Assembly (NCBI GenBank): GCA_017744515.1
Contig: JAGIBF010000017.1
Span: 62,001-126,000, forward strand
Length of the DNA: 64,000 bases
Source: Niastella sp.
GTDB lineage: Bacteria > Bacteroidota > Bacteroidia > Chitinophagales > Chitinophagaceae
Reading direction: 5' to 3'
Made by a program: the position numbers and the translations under genes. Of the stretch, positions 43,996 to 54,238 are shown one piece after another (position 1 is the stretch's first letter; every line of letters begins with the position of its first letter). Below the pieces are notes generated by a model, which searched no databases, was not told the DNA's origin, and worked only from the letters and a program-made list of their open reading frames with translations.

Positions 43996-46530
43996 ATGCA
44001 TCACTCCAATCATAACGGTCAGCAGGATTTTACAGGCTTTGTACGGGTGCATGGCGCCCGGGAGCACAACCTGAAAAATGTAAGCCTGGATATTCCCCGC
44101 GATGCGCTGGTGGTATTCACCGGTATTTCAGGTTCGGGCAAATCTTCACTGGCTTTTGGTACGCTGTATGCAGAGGCCCAGCGGCGCTACCTGGAGTCGG
44201 TATCCCCTTATGCAAGACGGTTGTTTCATCAGATGAGTATTCCTGAAGTGGATGACATCGAGGGATTGCCACCTGCCATCGCACTGCAGCAACAACGCGG
44301 CGGCACGTCCGTACGGTCTTCGGTAGGCAGCGTTACTACACTATCCAACCTGTTGCGGATGCTGTATTCCCGCGCAGGCGATTACCCACCCAAACAATCC
44401 ATTCTGTATGCGGAATCTTTTTCTCCCAATACACCCGAAGGAGCTTGTCCCCGCTGTCATGGTTTAGGACAGGTATATGAGGTCACGGAAAAGTCGATGG
44501 TGCCCGATGATTCGCGCACCATCCGAGAGCGTGCCATTGCAGCCTGGCCTACTGCCTGGGGAGGTCAGAACCTCCGTGAAATATTGATGACGCTGGGTTA
44601 CGATGTCGATATTCCCTGGCGTAACCTCCCAAAGAAAGACCGCGACTGGATCCTTTTCACCGATGAGCAGCCCGTAGTTCCCGTGTATTCAGGCTTTACG
44701 GCGGAAGAAATGAAACGGGCGCTGAAAAGTAAGATGGAGCCAAGCTACATGGGTACTTTCTCCAGCGCAAAGCGGCACGTACTCCACACCTTTGCCAATA
44801 CGCAGAGCCAGTCGATGAAGAAAAGGATCATGCAGTATATGATCAGCAGTGAATGCCCGGTATGCCATGGCAAGCGATTGCGACAGGAATCCTTGTCTGT
44901 GAAATTCGCCGGACTGGACATTACGGAAATGTCCCGGTTGCCGCTTGCAAAATTGCATACCATCTTCAATAACCCTGCTATCGGAAAAGCAAAAGCCAAA
45001 GACGATCACCCGGAAAAAGCCATGGTATCGGCACGCATAGCACAGGACCTGGTGGCCCGCCTGAGCGTGATGCTCGACTTGGGACTTGGCTATCTTACCC
45101 TCGAAAGAAGTACCCCTACACTGTCTCCCGGTGAGTTGCAGCGCCTGCGGCTGGCTACACAGGTGCGCTCCAACCTGTTTGGAGTGGTGTATGTGCTCGA
45201 CGAACCTTCTGCAGGTCTTCACCCTGCCGACACGGAAGCTTTGTTAAGAGCACTCGACAGGCTGAAAGCTTCCGGTAACTCCCTTTTTGTGGTAGAGCAT
45301 GAAATAGATGTAATACGGCATGCAGACTGGATCGTGGATGTAGGCCCCCTGGCAGGCGAAGGCGGCGGACATATACTATACAGTGGTCCGCTGGAAGGAC
45401 TTAGAAAAGTAGACGCTTCTAAAACAAGACAATACATATTCGACGAAGCGCGTGAGCGACCTGGAACGATCAGAACATCCAAAACATGGCTGCAGCTGAA
45501 AGGCATCACCCGTAATAACCTGCACAACCTCGATGTAGACTTGCCGATAGGTGTATTCACCAGTGTTACAGGTATATCTGGTTCTGGTAAGAGCAGCCTG
45601 ATCAGCCAGGCCCTGGTAGAGTTGGTGGCCGGTGAACTGGGACAGGAAATAGACATTACTGCAGACGAGGACACCGGAACACCGGAGCCAGCAAACATGA
45701 TTGTCACTGGTGGAAAGATTACGGGAGGTATGGAAAATATTAAACGCCTGGTGCAGGTAGATCAGAAACCTATTGGTCGTACGCCTCGTTCCAACCTTGC
45801 TACTTATACCGGACTCTTTGATCATGTACGTAAGTTGTTTGCGGCCACACCGATGGCCAAAAAACGGCACAATGATGCAGGGCAGTTTTCTTTCAACGTA
45901 GTAAAGGGACGTTGTCCGCATTGTGAAGGCGAAGGCTTCGTGATGGTGGAATTGTTGTTCCTGCCCAGCGTATACGCGCCTTGCCCCACCTGCCACGGCA
46001 CCCGGTACAACAACAAAACACTGGAAATAAAATACAAAGACAAGAACATTGCCGAGGTGCTGAATATGACGGTAGATGCCGCATGGGAGTTTTTTGCAGA
46101 TGAAACAGCAATCAGCCGGGCGCTGGATGTAGTTCGGCAGGTAGGCCTGGGCTATATCAGGCTGGGACAACCGGCTACAGAGCTTTCCGGTGGAGAAGCC
46201 CAACGCATCAAATTAGCCACTGAACTACAGCGAACGCAGCACGGCAACACATTGTATGTACTTGATGAACCTACTACCGGTCTCCATCCCTCAGACGTGG
46301 AAAAGTTAATGGCCCAGCTCGACAAACTGGTAGAACAAGGCAATACAGTGATTGTGGTAGAGCATGATATGCGGGTAATTGCACACAGTGACTGGATCAT
46401 CGATATCGGCCCCGGCGCCGGTGAAGAAGGCGGCACAGTCGTGACTGCCGGCCCGCCTGCAACGATCATAAAAGCTGCCAAAAGCCGTACAGCAAAATAC
46501 CTCGCTCAGTATTTAGATACACGCCAATAA
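43996..46530 (+). CDS. UvrA2-like ABC ATPase (excinuclease A paralogue)
   Basis: 844 residues, about 100 shorter than canonical UvrA (about 940), and the shortening fits loss of the UvrB-binding insertion near residue 120-250, the mark of UvrA2/DrrC-like paralogues. Two ABC halves are intact: Walker [17 protein letters not shown] with signature [14 protein letters not shown], and Walker [15 protein letters not shown] with signature [15 protein letters not shown]. Zinc-finger cysteines are present ([24 protein letters not shown] with CPTCHG). Such paralogues are linked to tolerance of DNA-binding drugs. Cytoplasmic. No uvrB or uvrC is nearby. Confidence 0.88.
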   Translation: MHHSNHNGQQDFTGFVRVHGAREHNLKNVSLDIPRDALVVFTGISGSGKSSLAFGTLYAEAQRRYLESVSPYARRLFHQMSIPEVDDIEGLPPAIALQQQRGGTSVRSSVGSVTTLSNLLRMLYSRAGDYPPKQSILYAESFSPNTPEGACPRCHGLGQVYEVTEKSMVPDDSRTIRERAIAAWPTAWGGQNLREILMTLGYDVDIPWRNLPKKDRDWILFTDEQPVVPVYSGFTAEEMKRALKSKMEPSYMGTFSSAKRHVLHTFANTQSQSMKKRIMQYMISSECPVCHGKRLRQESLSVKFAGLDITEMSRLPLAKLHTIFNNPAIGKAKAKDDHPEKAMVSARIAQDLVARLSVMLDLGLGYLTLERSTPTLSPGELQRLRLATQVRSNLFGVVYVLDEPSAGLHPADTEALLRALDRLKASGNSLFVVEHEIDVIRHADWIVDVGPLAGEGGGHILYSGPLEGLRKVDASKTRQYIFDEARERPGTIRTSKTWLQLKGITRNNLHNLDVDLPIGVFTSVTGISGSGKSSLISQALVELVAGELGQEIDITADEDTGTPEPANMIVTGGKITGGMENIKRLVQVDQKPIGRTPRSNLATYTGLFDHVRKLFAATPMAKKRHNDAGQFSFNVVKGRCPHCEGEGFVMVELLFLPSVYAPCPTCHGTRYNNKTLEIKYKDKNIAEVLNMTVDAAWEFFADETAISRALDVVRQVGLGYIRLGQPATELSGGEAQRIKLATELQRTQHGNTLYVLDEPTTGLHPSDVEKLMAQLDKLVEQGNTVIVVEHDMRVIAHSDWIIDIGPGAGEEGGTVVTAGPPATIIKAAKSRTAKYLAQYLDTRQ

Positions 46531-46598
46531 GCACAATATGCCCACTTTGAGGTATAGTTTACCTCCTGAAGAAGGCCTACCTTGACTGAGAGTTATAG

Positions 46599-46622
46599 TC
46601 AACCTTTTAACCCAGTCAACAT
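46599..46622. repeat. 8-bp TCAAC-type units before DUF418 gene
   Basis: TCAACCTT, TTAACCCA and GTCAACAT, three units (the last shifted by one base), ending 5 bp before the start codon at 46628. Confidence 0.55.
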
Positions 46623-46627
46623 TATTT

Positions 46628-47956
46628 ATGTCAACAGCTGCTACGCAACTGGCTGCTCCTGTGGCCCAATCTGAGCGGATAGATATCCTCGACGCGCTCA
46701 GAGGCATCGCCATCCTCGGTATCTTATTGATGAATATCCCCAGCTTTGGTCTTCCTTCCGCTGTAGGACACGATCCTACTTTGTGGAATGAGATAGGCAC
46801 CATCAACTTTAAAGTATTATACTTTGTAGACCTGGTACCGGAAGGCACACAGCGTGCCATCTTTTCCATGCTGTTCGGAGCAGGCATATTGATCTTTACC
46901 AGCCGGGCCGAAAAGAAATTGCCGGGCATATGGCCCGCCGACTACTTCTTGCGCCGCCAGTTGTGGCTCATGGTTTTCGGTTTGTTTGATATATGGGTGC
47001 TATTATGGTTTGGCGATATCCTGTTCGATTACGCTTGCCTGGGTATCCTCGTATTTACCTTTCGCCGGCTGCCGGTCAAGGGCTTACTGATTGGTGCAGG
47101 CATCTGCTTCCTCCTGATGATCGGCCGTGAAACGCGCGACCTCTACAAAGACAAAGCGATGATCGCCAAAGGAGAAAAGATTGCTTTGATCGATACTACC
47201 AAAACCAAATTGACGGAGCAGCAAAAGGAAGACCTTGGTGCTATGACTGATTTCAAGGAGAGAAGCACCCGCGAAAAGAAATTGAAACGGGTGGAGAAGT
47301 CCATCCGTAAAACAACAGGAAGCTATGCCGACGCTTATGAATACCGCGGCGAAATATATATGGGCTTTCTGGTCAATTATCTTTACCTGAGCAGTTGGGA
47401 TGTATTGTTGTTCATGTTCCTGGGTATGGCCTTTTTTAAAACAGGCGTGTTGACGGGGCAGGCTGCTGCAAAAACATATTGGATCATGACCATCCTGGGC
47501 CTGGGCATAGGGCTGACGCTGTCTTATCTCAGGTTCCGGTCTTTCGTTACTGCCAACTTCAATTGGTTTGAATTAACTAAAAATCAATACTTCGACTTGT
47601 ATACAGTATCGCGCGTGGCGCGTTCACTTGGACTGCTGGGTTTGATATTGTTGTTATACAAGTCAGGTTGGGTAAAGTGGTTGTTCGCCCTCATGCGGCC
47701 GGTAGGGCAGATGGCCTTTACCAATTACCTCACACAGTCGCTCTTATGTGGTTTGTTCTTCTACGGAGTAGGCTTTGGTATGTACGGTAAGTTGCAGCGC
47801 GTGGAAGTATACTATTTTGTATTGGCCGTATGGCTGGTGCAGATCATCTGGAGCCACCTGTGGTTACGATATTTCAACTTCGGGCCGTTCGAGTGGTTGT
47901 GGCGCAGTCTCACGTATTGGAAAAAGCAGCCTATGCGCAAACCAAAAAATATATAA
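46628..47956 (+). CDS. DUF418 membrane protein
   Basis: 442-residue inner-membrane protein. The start (ERIDILDALRGIAILGILLMNI) is the hallmark of DUF418 / acyltransferase-3-like proteins. There are about ten membrane helices, an internal charged loop (about residues 180-240, KTKLTEQQKEDLGAMTDF) and a C-terminal DUF418 block, PVGQMAFTNYLTQSLLCGLF. Function unknown in the family; transport or lipid/glycan acyl transfer have been suggested. No operon partner is obvious: 97 bp separate it from the UvrA-like gene. Confidence 0.87.
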   Translation: MSTAATQLAAPVAQSERIDILDALRGIAILGILLMNIPSFGLPSAVGHDPTLWNEIGTINFKVLYFVDLVPEGTQRAIFSMLFGAGILIFTSRAEKKLPGIWPADYFLRRQLWLMVFGLFDIWVLLWFGDILFDYACLGILVFTFRRLPVKGLLIGAGICFLLMIGRETRDLYKDKAMIAKGEKIALIDTTKTKLTEQQKEDLGAMTDFKERSTREKKLKRVEKSIRKTTGSYADAYEYRGEIYMGFLVNYLYLSSWDVLLFMFLGMAFFKTGVLTGQAAAKTYWIMTILGLGIGLTLSYLRFRSFVTANFNWFELTKNQYFDLYTVSRVARSLGLLGLILLLYKSGWVKWLFALMRPVGQMAFTNYLTQSLLCGLFFYGVGFGMYGKLQRVEVYYFVLAVWLVQIIWSHLWLRYFNFGPFEWLWRSLTYWKKQPMRKPKNI

Positions 47957-48136
47957 TAGAAAACATGTAGTTGTTGATGACTTGTCTGAAAGGGGTAAGA
48001 ATCGGTGGTTTGTGGGTATAATTGTATATAGATTGAATAAAATAAATTATTCGTTAGCGTTATATTACTTTATGCTTTAAATTTAATGTACAGGATCACT
48101 ACTACCAGGTTTCGGACCAATTAAACCTTAAGTCAC

Positions 48137-48973
48137 ATGAAAATATGCCGGGGCGTTATTTGCGCCTTAATCACTATCATATTCTCCTTCACTGCTTTAG
48201 CACAGCCTGCCGATACGGCCATCGGAAAGATCATTTACCGGGAACAGCTTGCCTACAGTGGCGATTCCAACACAACCGGCCTTACCTATTTCACTAAAAC
48301 CATGTATTTGTACTTTGGCCGGTCAACCGCTATCTATCAGTCCGAAGCAGTCGATTACAAAGCATCCAAAAGAGTATTGAACCAGGGTGTCGACTCGAAT
48401 AAAGTAGATAAAAATGAAGTGGCAAAACAGGTAGAAGACCGGCTGGCCAGCGTAAGCCTTCCACCATCAGGCACACAATACTTAAAAAACTACAACAGCG
48501 ACCAACTTGCCATTCATCAAACAGCTTTCGGCGAAGAGTTCCTGATCGCAGATACTGTAACTGCCATAAAATGGAACATCACAGCCGAAACCAAAGAAAT
48601 AGCCTCCTTTGAATGCCGTAAAGCTACAGGCACTTTCAGAGGAAGGAACTATACAGCCTGGTTTACCACAGATATACCGGTCAGCGCAGGCCCCTGGAAA
48701 CTGGGCGGACTGCCGGGCCTTATACTGCAGGCAGAAGACGATAAGAAGCAGGTAACATTTACAGCCGTGAAGATCAACCTGCCTTCTCCTGAAACACTAT
48801 CACTCTCCAACAACTTCACGGGTAAAAAAGTTTCAAGAGAACAATTCAGAAAATTTACTGCGCAAAAGCAAAAAGACCGGGAAAAAATGGCAGCTGCCAA
48901 TACCACACCCGGCATTAAGCTCAACGTTGCTACCCGGAAGATCGTTGCACTTGAACTCGACCCTGTTCTATGA
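48137..48973 (+). CDS. GLPGLI family exported protein
   Basis: 278 residues with signal peptide (CALITIIFSFTALAQ). The family signature GGLPGLILQAEDDKKQVTF is present near residue 195, preceded by AGPWKLGGLP, with a beta-rich N-terminal half and a Lys-rich end (FTAQKQKDREKMAAANTTPG). GLPGLI proteins are Bacteroidota-specific, of unknown function, and commonly sit beside outer-membrane beta-barrels; here one follows about 650 bp downstream with a small protein gene between. The leader carries TTAAACCTTAA at 48121-48131. Confidence 0.88.
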   Translation: MKICRGVICALITIIFSFTALAQPADTAIGKIIYREQLAYSGDSNTTGLTYFTKTMYLYFGRSTAIYQSEAVDYKASKRVLNQGVDSNKVDKNEVAKQVEDRLASVSLPPSGTQYLKNYNSDQLAIHQTAFGEEFLIADTVTAIKWNITAETKEIASFECRKATGTFRGRNYTAWFTTDIPVSAGPWKLGGLPGLILQAEDDKKQVTFTAVKINLPSPETLSLSNNFTGKKVSREQFRKFTAQKQKDREKMAAANTTPGIKLNVATRKIVALELDPVL

Positions 48974-49070
48974 TCCTTGCTCATTGATCAGCATACCTTC
49001 TTACTAACCCTGATTCAACAAATAGGAAAGTCATCCTGCATTTTTCCTAAAAATTTAAACCTTTCGTTTT

Positions 49071-49451
49071 ATGAGAAAATCTATTATGCTCCTGGTAGCC
49101 GTATTGGCCATCGGGGTCTCCACAATGGCTAAAACAAATGTTCAACCCGCTACTGTAACTTCAGTATCTGAACAAACCATCAAAGACCGTATCCTTGCTG
49201 AACTCTCTCTTGATGTAAAAAAGCCTGGTGTTACCGTCAACGTACATGATGGCAAGCCTGCATCATTCCTCAGTGATAAAGCAACATCAGTGAAGATGTT
49301 GCGCAAAGTACTGCCCGCTACTTGCATAGATATCTACATATTTGAATGGGATATCTATGATGAGAACGGAGAGTACGTTGGGACCATAGTAGATATCTAC
49401 ATTTTCATTTACGATTGCCCTGGAGAACCCCAGGTGCCCACTGTTGCATAA
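49071..49451 (+). CDS. small secreted protein with repeated DIYIF segment
   Basis: 126 residues with signal peptide (SIMLLVAVLAIGVSTMA). The C-terminal third is unusual: a Cys, IDIYIFEWDIYDENGEYVG, then a second DIYIFIYD and another Cys near the end, so two related aromatic strands are bracketed by two cysteines and could form a disulfide-closed hairpin. Family not recognised. It lies between the GLPGLI gene and the large barrel gene on the same strand and shares the leader sequence TTAAACCTT (49055-49063). A role with those neighbours is inference. Confidence 0.7.
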   Translation: MRKSIMLLVAVLAIGVSTMAKTNVQPATVTSVSEQTIKDRILAELSLDVKKPGVTVNVHDGKPASFLSDKATSVKMLRKVLPATCIDIYIFEWDIYDENGEYVGTIVDIYIFIYDCPGEPQVPTVA

Positions 49452-49622
49452 CAATCAGTCACAAAAATAAGCCAGGATGGCTTTCCTCTTGTTTGAACCA
49501 CACACCGGTAACCCGCACCATTAACCTTAATTAACCTGACTGTCTCTCATAAATACACGAATTGTTTGTATTTTAGAAAGCATTCCGGTATCGGATAGCA
49601 TAAACCTTAACTAACTGGCTGT

Positions 49623-52289
49623 ATGCTGAAGCGCCTGTTCATTGCCTTCTTATGCTGCTACCTGTCCTGTGAATCACTGGCACAGTCGCAGCGCTTTTCA
49701 GGTACAGTAAAGGACAGTGCCGGCCTTGCGCTGCCCGGAGCCAGCATCTTACTAAAATATACCCTCGGTAATGAAAACAAGGTGCAGTACAGTTTATCAG
49801 ACAGTGTCGGCCGATTTACCTTTACTTTCACTACCGCATTTACGCATACTGTGCTGGAGATCACCATGCTTGGTTTTAAAAAGCACACAGGCCCCGTCAA
49901 TCTCCAAAAAGGGGATGTGGAGATCAGGCTTTCAACAGCCGGCAGCATGCTGCCCAGTGTAGTCGTCACCAATAATTTGGGTATACGGGTCAGCGGAGAT
50001 ACTACCACCTTTTCTACCAGCCGGTTTAGCAATAAGAACGAACAGAGCGTCGAAGACCTGCTGAAAAAGATACCAGGTTTCGATGTAGACAATGATGGCA
50101 ATATCAAATTCAATGGCCGTCAGATCGAAAAAGTACTGATCGAAGGCGACGACCTCTATGGCCGCGACTTCAAAATGCTCACACGCAACCTTTCGCCGGA
50201 TGTCGTGGAGCAGGTACAGGCCATCGACAATTATAATGAAAACCCCTTGCTGAAAGGGCTTGTCAGCACCAATCAGCAGGTACTGAACCTGAAACTCAAA
50301 AAGAAAGTAACGTTCAGTGGAAATACCGACCTTGGAGGAGGTGTGCCTGGTGGAAGATATGACAACCGGGTCAACCTGCTGTCCATTACACCGGTCGCTA
50401 AAGTTACTATACTGGGCAACATAAACAATATTGGTGTAAGCCCCTTTTCCTTTACAAACAGCGATAAGCCCGACCCGGCAAGCATAAGCCGTAGTTTTGA
50501 AACAACAGCAGAAAGAGTGACCCCCATTGCTACCAGTGCCGAACTGAACTACCAGGGCATTGATGCAAAGCGTAGCAATATCAATAATGCAAAGATTGTC
50601 AACGCCGGTTTCCTGGCGCGCCCGGTCAAAGACTTGACCGTCAAAGGAGGAATGTACCTGATAGGCGAAAAGACAACCCAGCAGCAGTGGCGCGACATTA
50701 CTTATCTGACCAATACGCCGGTAGTCAATTTCACTGAATCTACAGCCTTGAACAAACGCCAATCATTCAGTGCTGCCAGAATGGAAGTATCTTATATGCA
50801 CCGCAATAAACAGCTGCTTGAATATGAATTCAAATATGAGCAGGGCACTATCGATCACCGTGCAGACATGTTGCTCAACACCGGCAATCTTTTCACCACG
50901 CTGGGTACCGACAAAAGCCACGTAGAGAGCCGTCTTCATTATACCAACCGGTTCACTTCCAATACGGCACTCGACGCGGAAGTATTATACAATCGAAACA
51001 AAGTACCACAACGTCTTTATATTACCCCTTTGATGTATGCAGCTGAACTGGGATTCGGTCCTGATACTACACATGCTCTGCGTCAGGAGAGTAACTTTCC
51101 CCTCGAACAGTTTTCTGTGAACACACATCTTGCCGGAGCAAAGAACAATTGGAACTACACCATCAACCTCGGCTATAATCGGTTTGACAGGGACTTCAAT
51201 GCCGGCATTTATGGCATCGATAGCACGGGCAATGCTTTCCCTGCCGGCAAACCATGGATGACGGAATATTGGATGCGTGATCAGGCCGTATTCACAACAC
51301 TATCCCTGCGCTATAAAGCAGGCAGCTTTAAATTTGACGAAAGCAGCAGTCTCACAAAAGGGAAATACGAATGGGCTGCCACAGCCAATAACTATACCTC
51401 ATTCAAACATCGTTTTTCCACTTCTTATCAGTTTAAAAAAGGAGGCTCACTCAGTTTTATATACACTTGGCAAAGAGAATTGCCGGCTCCTTACGATCTG
51501 GTGCCTGCCTGGTGGCTGTCTGGTTATCGCAATCTCCGTAGAGGAGCCAACCAGTTTGCGCCTGCTACCGGACATGTCTTAGTCCTCAATTATGCCCTTT
51601 CGGATTTCTTCAGAAGACAATTACTCGCCTGGTGCGGAGCAATGTACAATATAAAGGGAGAGCAGTACATAGAAGATATCTTTTCTACCACAAGGTATCA
51701 AAAAACAGAAACGGTACCCTATGCATTTACCAATAAAAACTTTGTTGTGTATGCGCGGTTGGAAAAATACATCAGGCCCTTTACCGGCAACCTGATACTG
51801 GATGTGAACAGTGTCTGGGGTAATTACCTGAACAGGAACAACGCAATAGACAATTACATCCGGTTTAATACCAGTGATATTAAACTGGGCTTTAAATCCG
51901 TGTGGACAGAGTTCAATATATTGGTACAGTCCAATGTAAAACTCCGCCATCAGTCAATAAGCAGCAGCCAGTTTAAAAAATCCAACAACAACCTGTACCA
52001 GGAGAACAGGATCAGTTTGTACTACATGCCTGGACCAAAATTAAATTTCGAATGCAAAGCCGAACATTACCTCATGCCCAATGGAGACAAACACCAATCA
52101 TACCTGTTCCTCGATTTCAATATGCAATATGCTGTCATCAAAGACAAGCTTGTATTAAATGCGATAGGAAGCAACCTTTCCAACGTACATGGACTTACGT
52201 TCAATACCATTACACCCACACAGATAGCTGTCCAGCGGTATAACCTGTTGGAACGTTACTTTATGCTAAAGATCCATTACTCATTTTAA
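49623..52289 (+). CDS. outer-membrane beta-barrel protein with carboxypeptidase-regulatory-like domain
   Basis: 888 residues. Signal peptide (CCYLSCESLAQSQ), a CarboxypepD_reg-like domain at about residues 22-110 (FSGTVKDSAGLALPGASILL), a plug-like stretch (ENEQS-type region, KIPGFDVDNDGNIKFNGR, VLIEGDDLYGRDFKML), then a large barrel of aromatic-rich strands ending FMLKIHYSF. This is the TonB-receptor-like family without a clear TonB box, the usual partner of GLPGLI proteins. Probably imports or displays an unknown ligand. Preceded by the leader motif TAAACCTTAA (49601-49610). Confidence 0.87.
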   Translation: MLKRLFIAFLCCYLSCESLAQSQRFSGTVKDSAGLALPGASILLKYTLGNENKVQYSLSDSVGRFTFTFTTAFTHTVLEITMLGFKKHTGPVNLQKGDVEIRLSTAGSMLPSVVVTNNLGIRVSGDTTTFSTSRFSNKNEQSVEDLLKKIPGFDVDNDGNIKFNGRQIEKVLIEGDDLYGRDFKMLTRNLSPDVVEQVQAIDNYNENPLLKGLVSTNQQVLNLKLKKKVTFSGNTDLGGGVPGGRYDNRVNLLSITPVAKVTILGNINNIGVSPFSFTNSDKPDPASISRSFETTAERVTPIATSAELNYQGIDAKRSNINNAKIVNAGFLARPVKDLTVKGGMYLIGEKTTQQQWRDITYLTNTPVVNFTESTALNKRQSFSAARMEVSYMHRNKQLLEYEFKYEQGTIDHRADMLLNTGNLFTTLGTDKSHVESRLHYTNRFTSNTALDAEVLYNRNKVPQRLYITPLMYAAELGFGPDTTHALRQESNFPLEQFSVNTHLAGAKNNWNYTINLGYNRFDRDFNAGIYGIDSTGNAFPAGKPWMTEYWMRDQAVFTTLSLRYKAGSFKFDESSSLTKGKYEWAATANNYTSFKHRFSTSYQFKKGGSLSFIYTWQRELPAPYDLVPAWWLSGYRNLRRGANQFAPATGHVLVLNYALSDFFRRQLLAWCGAMYNIKGEQYIEDIFSTTRYQKTETVPYAFTNKNFVVYARLEKYIRPFTGNLILDVNSVWGNYLNRNNAIDNYIRFNTSDIKLGFKSVWTEFNILVQSNVKLRHQSISSSQFKKSNNNLYQENRISLYYMPGPKLNFECKAEHYLMPNGDKHQSYLFLDFNMQYAVIKDKLVLNAIGSNLSNVHGLTFNTITPTQIAVQRYNLLERYFMLKIHYSF

Positions 52290-52359
52290 TGACCACAATA
52301 CAAGGTGGGGTAAAGTATTCTTTCAATAGATGTGGGAACTGCTCTTGCATTCACCCTGT

Positions 52360-52632
52360 CTACTGTGCAGCAGTAGCTTTGAGCGCGTTCGCTTTTTTAG
52401 ACGACTTATTGGTCTTGGTTTTTCCTTTTCCTTTTTTCTCCTTCTTGACAGGCTTCGTTTTGATACCGGCTGTCAGTAATCGGGCAGCCTTCTTGATACG
52501 GCGTTCAAACTTCTTTTCTCCCAACGTTTCCTTCAGGCTATTCAGTGCGCTGGTCAGTTGAATACTGATCTCTTTGCGGGCAGATTTCTTGTCATTTGCT
52601 GGTTGCGCTTCCGCTTTTTTACTCGTGGACAT
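52360..52632 (-). CDS. small Lys/Ala-rich protein
   Basis: 90 residues, no signal. A helical amphipathic middle (KEISIQLTSALNSLKETLGE, KKFERRIKKAARLLTAG) followed by a Lys/Thr/Ser/Ala tail (KKGKGKTKTNKSSKKANALK) that resembles histone H1-like or polyamine-type tails. No enzyme motif. The minus frame is preferred over the overlapping plus frame because its composition is protein-like and basic throughout. DNA or RNA binding is possible but not shown. Confidence 0.6.
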   Translation of the reverse strand: MSTSKKAEAQPANDKKSARKEISIQLTSALNSLKETLGEKKFERRIKKAARLLTAGIKTKPVKKEKKGKGKTKTNKSSKKANALKATAAQ

Positions 52633-52795
52633 CGTGTTTGTGATTTAATACAATTTACTAAAAGATAATATAATGATAACATAAAGATAGTGGAAGGGTT
52701 CGTCCGCCAATGTTAAGTTTTCTGGCGGAGTAGGAGGAGGCAGCCCGGTTGATGAAGCAGGTTAACGATTGATTAACAGTGAAATATAGTTGAGG

Positions 52796-54226
52796 TTAGC
52801 CTATTTTGAATACATGACGAAGCGCCTGCCTGGCAGCGTGGTGTCCACACATGCCATGCACGCCGCCACCGGGCGGTGTGGAAGAGGAGCAGATATAAAT
52901 ACCTTTAGCAGAGGTTTTATAAGGAGAAAGGCGAAGGGCGGGACGCGTATACAATTGACCAAGGTCGATGATGCCGCCATTGATATCACCACCTACATAG
53001 TTGCCATTATATCGTTGTAATTCGAGGGTATTATAAGTATGTCTGGCCAGGATGAGTTTTTTAAAGCCCGGTGCAAAACGTTCCACCTGTTCTTCAATAA
53101 TATTGGTCATATCAACCGTAGAACCATTGGGTACATGACAATAGGCCCAGGCTGTATGTTTGCCGGCGGGAGCGCGACTGTCATCAAACAAGCTTTGCTG
53201 TGCCAGCAATACAAAAGGACGTTGCGGATGACCGCCGGAAGCTGCGAATTGTTCACTGGCAGCGATCTCTTTGAATGTATTGCCGATATGTACGGTACCT
53301 GCTTCCCGGCATTCGGGTGCCGTGAAAGGAATAGGACCATCCAGCGCCCAGTCTACCTTGAACACACCCATGCCGTAACGGTAACGGTTGAGTTGCCACT
53401 TGTATAGGTCGGAGAATTGGTCACCGGCAATTGCCATCAATTGTTTAGGCGTCACATCAAACAATACAGCATGCGCAGAAGGTAATTGCCGCAGGTTACT
53501 AACAGTAAAGCCTGTTTGTATTTTACCACCAAGCGATTCGAAGTATTTTGCTAATGCATTGGCCACGCTCATAGCCCCGCCTTTAGGCACAGGCCAGCCA
53601 TATAAATGGCCCGCCGCAGAAAGCACGAGACCGATGGCAGAAGTAGTATAATTGGTGAGCGGCTGAATGGAGTGAGCCGTCATGCCGGCCCACAGCCCTT
53701 TGGCCTTTTCTGTTGTAAACCTTTTAGAAATGGTGGCTGCAGAAGGCAAAGCCTTTAAGCCAAAGCGCGCCATGCGCAAAGGATATTGGGGAAAACGCAA
53801 AGGGCCTAAAATATCTTTGGCGATCAATGGCCAGTCGGCCACTACTTGTTGCATCAATGATAAGTAAGCCCCTTCATCGGCGCCCAGCAGTCGGGCAGTT
53901 TCCGATACGGAACGTTTCAACACGGCAGCACTGCCATCATCAAAAGGATGAGCAGCCTCCACAGGAGGGTAAAGATATTCAAGACCGTATTGTTCCAGCG
54001 GAAGCGTGGTAAAGAAAGGAGAGGTGGCGGCCATCGGCAGGATGGCAGAACATACATCGTGGTGAAAGCCCGGCAGGGTCAGTTCCGCAGTGCGCGTACC
54101 ACCCCCGATGGTATCCCTGGCCTCCAGCAACAATACCGATAAACCCTGTTGCTGCAAAGTGATGGCTGCCGCCAGTCCGTTGGGACCCGAGCCTACAACA
54201 ACTGCGTCATAATCACGCTTTTCCAT
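52796..54226 (-). CDS. FAD-dependent oxidoreductase, phytoene desaturase-like
   Basis: 476 residues. N-terminal dinucleotide motif VVVGSGPNGLAAAITLQQQG followed by the acidic E in LLLEARDTIGGGTRT, and a C-terminal FAD-binding stretch SSSTPPGGGVHGMCGHHAAR. This fits the CrtI / amine-oxidase-like flavoproteins rather than a monooxygenase. No carotenoid cluster is visible nearby, so the substrate is open. A LysE-family gene ends 13 bp upstream of its start on the same strand, and a rhodanese gene lies before that, so a three-gene minus-strand unit is plausible. Confidence 0.85.
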   Translation of the reverse strand: MEKRDYDAVVVGSGPNGLAAAITLQQQGLSVLLLEARDTIGGGTRTAELTLPGFHHDVCSAILPMAATSPFFTTLPLEQYGLEYLYPPVEAAHPFDDGSAAVLKRSVSETARLLGADEGAYLSLMQQVVADWPLIAKDILGPLRFPQYPLRMARFGLKALPSAATISKRFTTEKAKGLWAGMTAHSIQPLTNYTTSAIGLVLSAAGHLYGWPVPKGGAMSVANALAKYFESLGGKIQTGFTVSNLRQLPSAHAVLFDVTPKQLMAIAGDQFSDLYKWQLNRYRYGMGVFKVDWALDGPIPFTAPECREAGTVHIGNTFKEIAASEQFAASGGHPQRPFVLLAQQSLFDDSRAPAGKHTAWAYCHVPNGSTVDMTNIIEEQVERFAPGFKKLILARHTYNTLELQRYNGNYVGGDINGGIIDLGQLYTRPALRLSPYKTSAKGIYICSSSTPPGGGVHGMCGHHAARQALRHVFKIG

Positions 54227-54238
54227 GCGCCAAAGATA

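Noticed and set aside
45376..46203. 275-codon minus-strand frame inside the UvrA-like gene
   Set aside because: Antisense shadow of the second ABC domain; no recognisable protein features.
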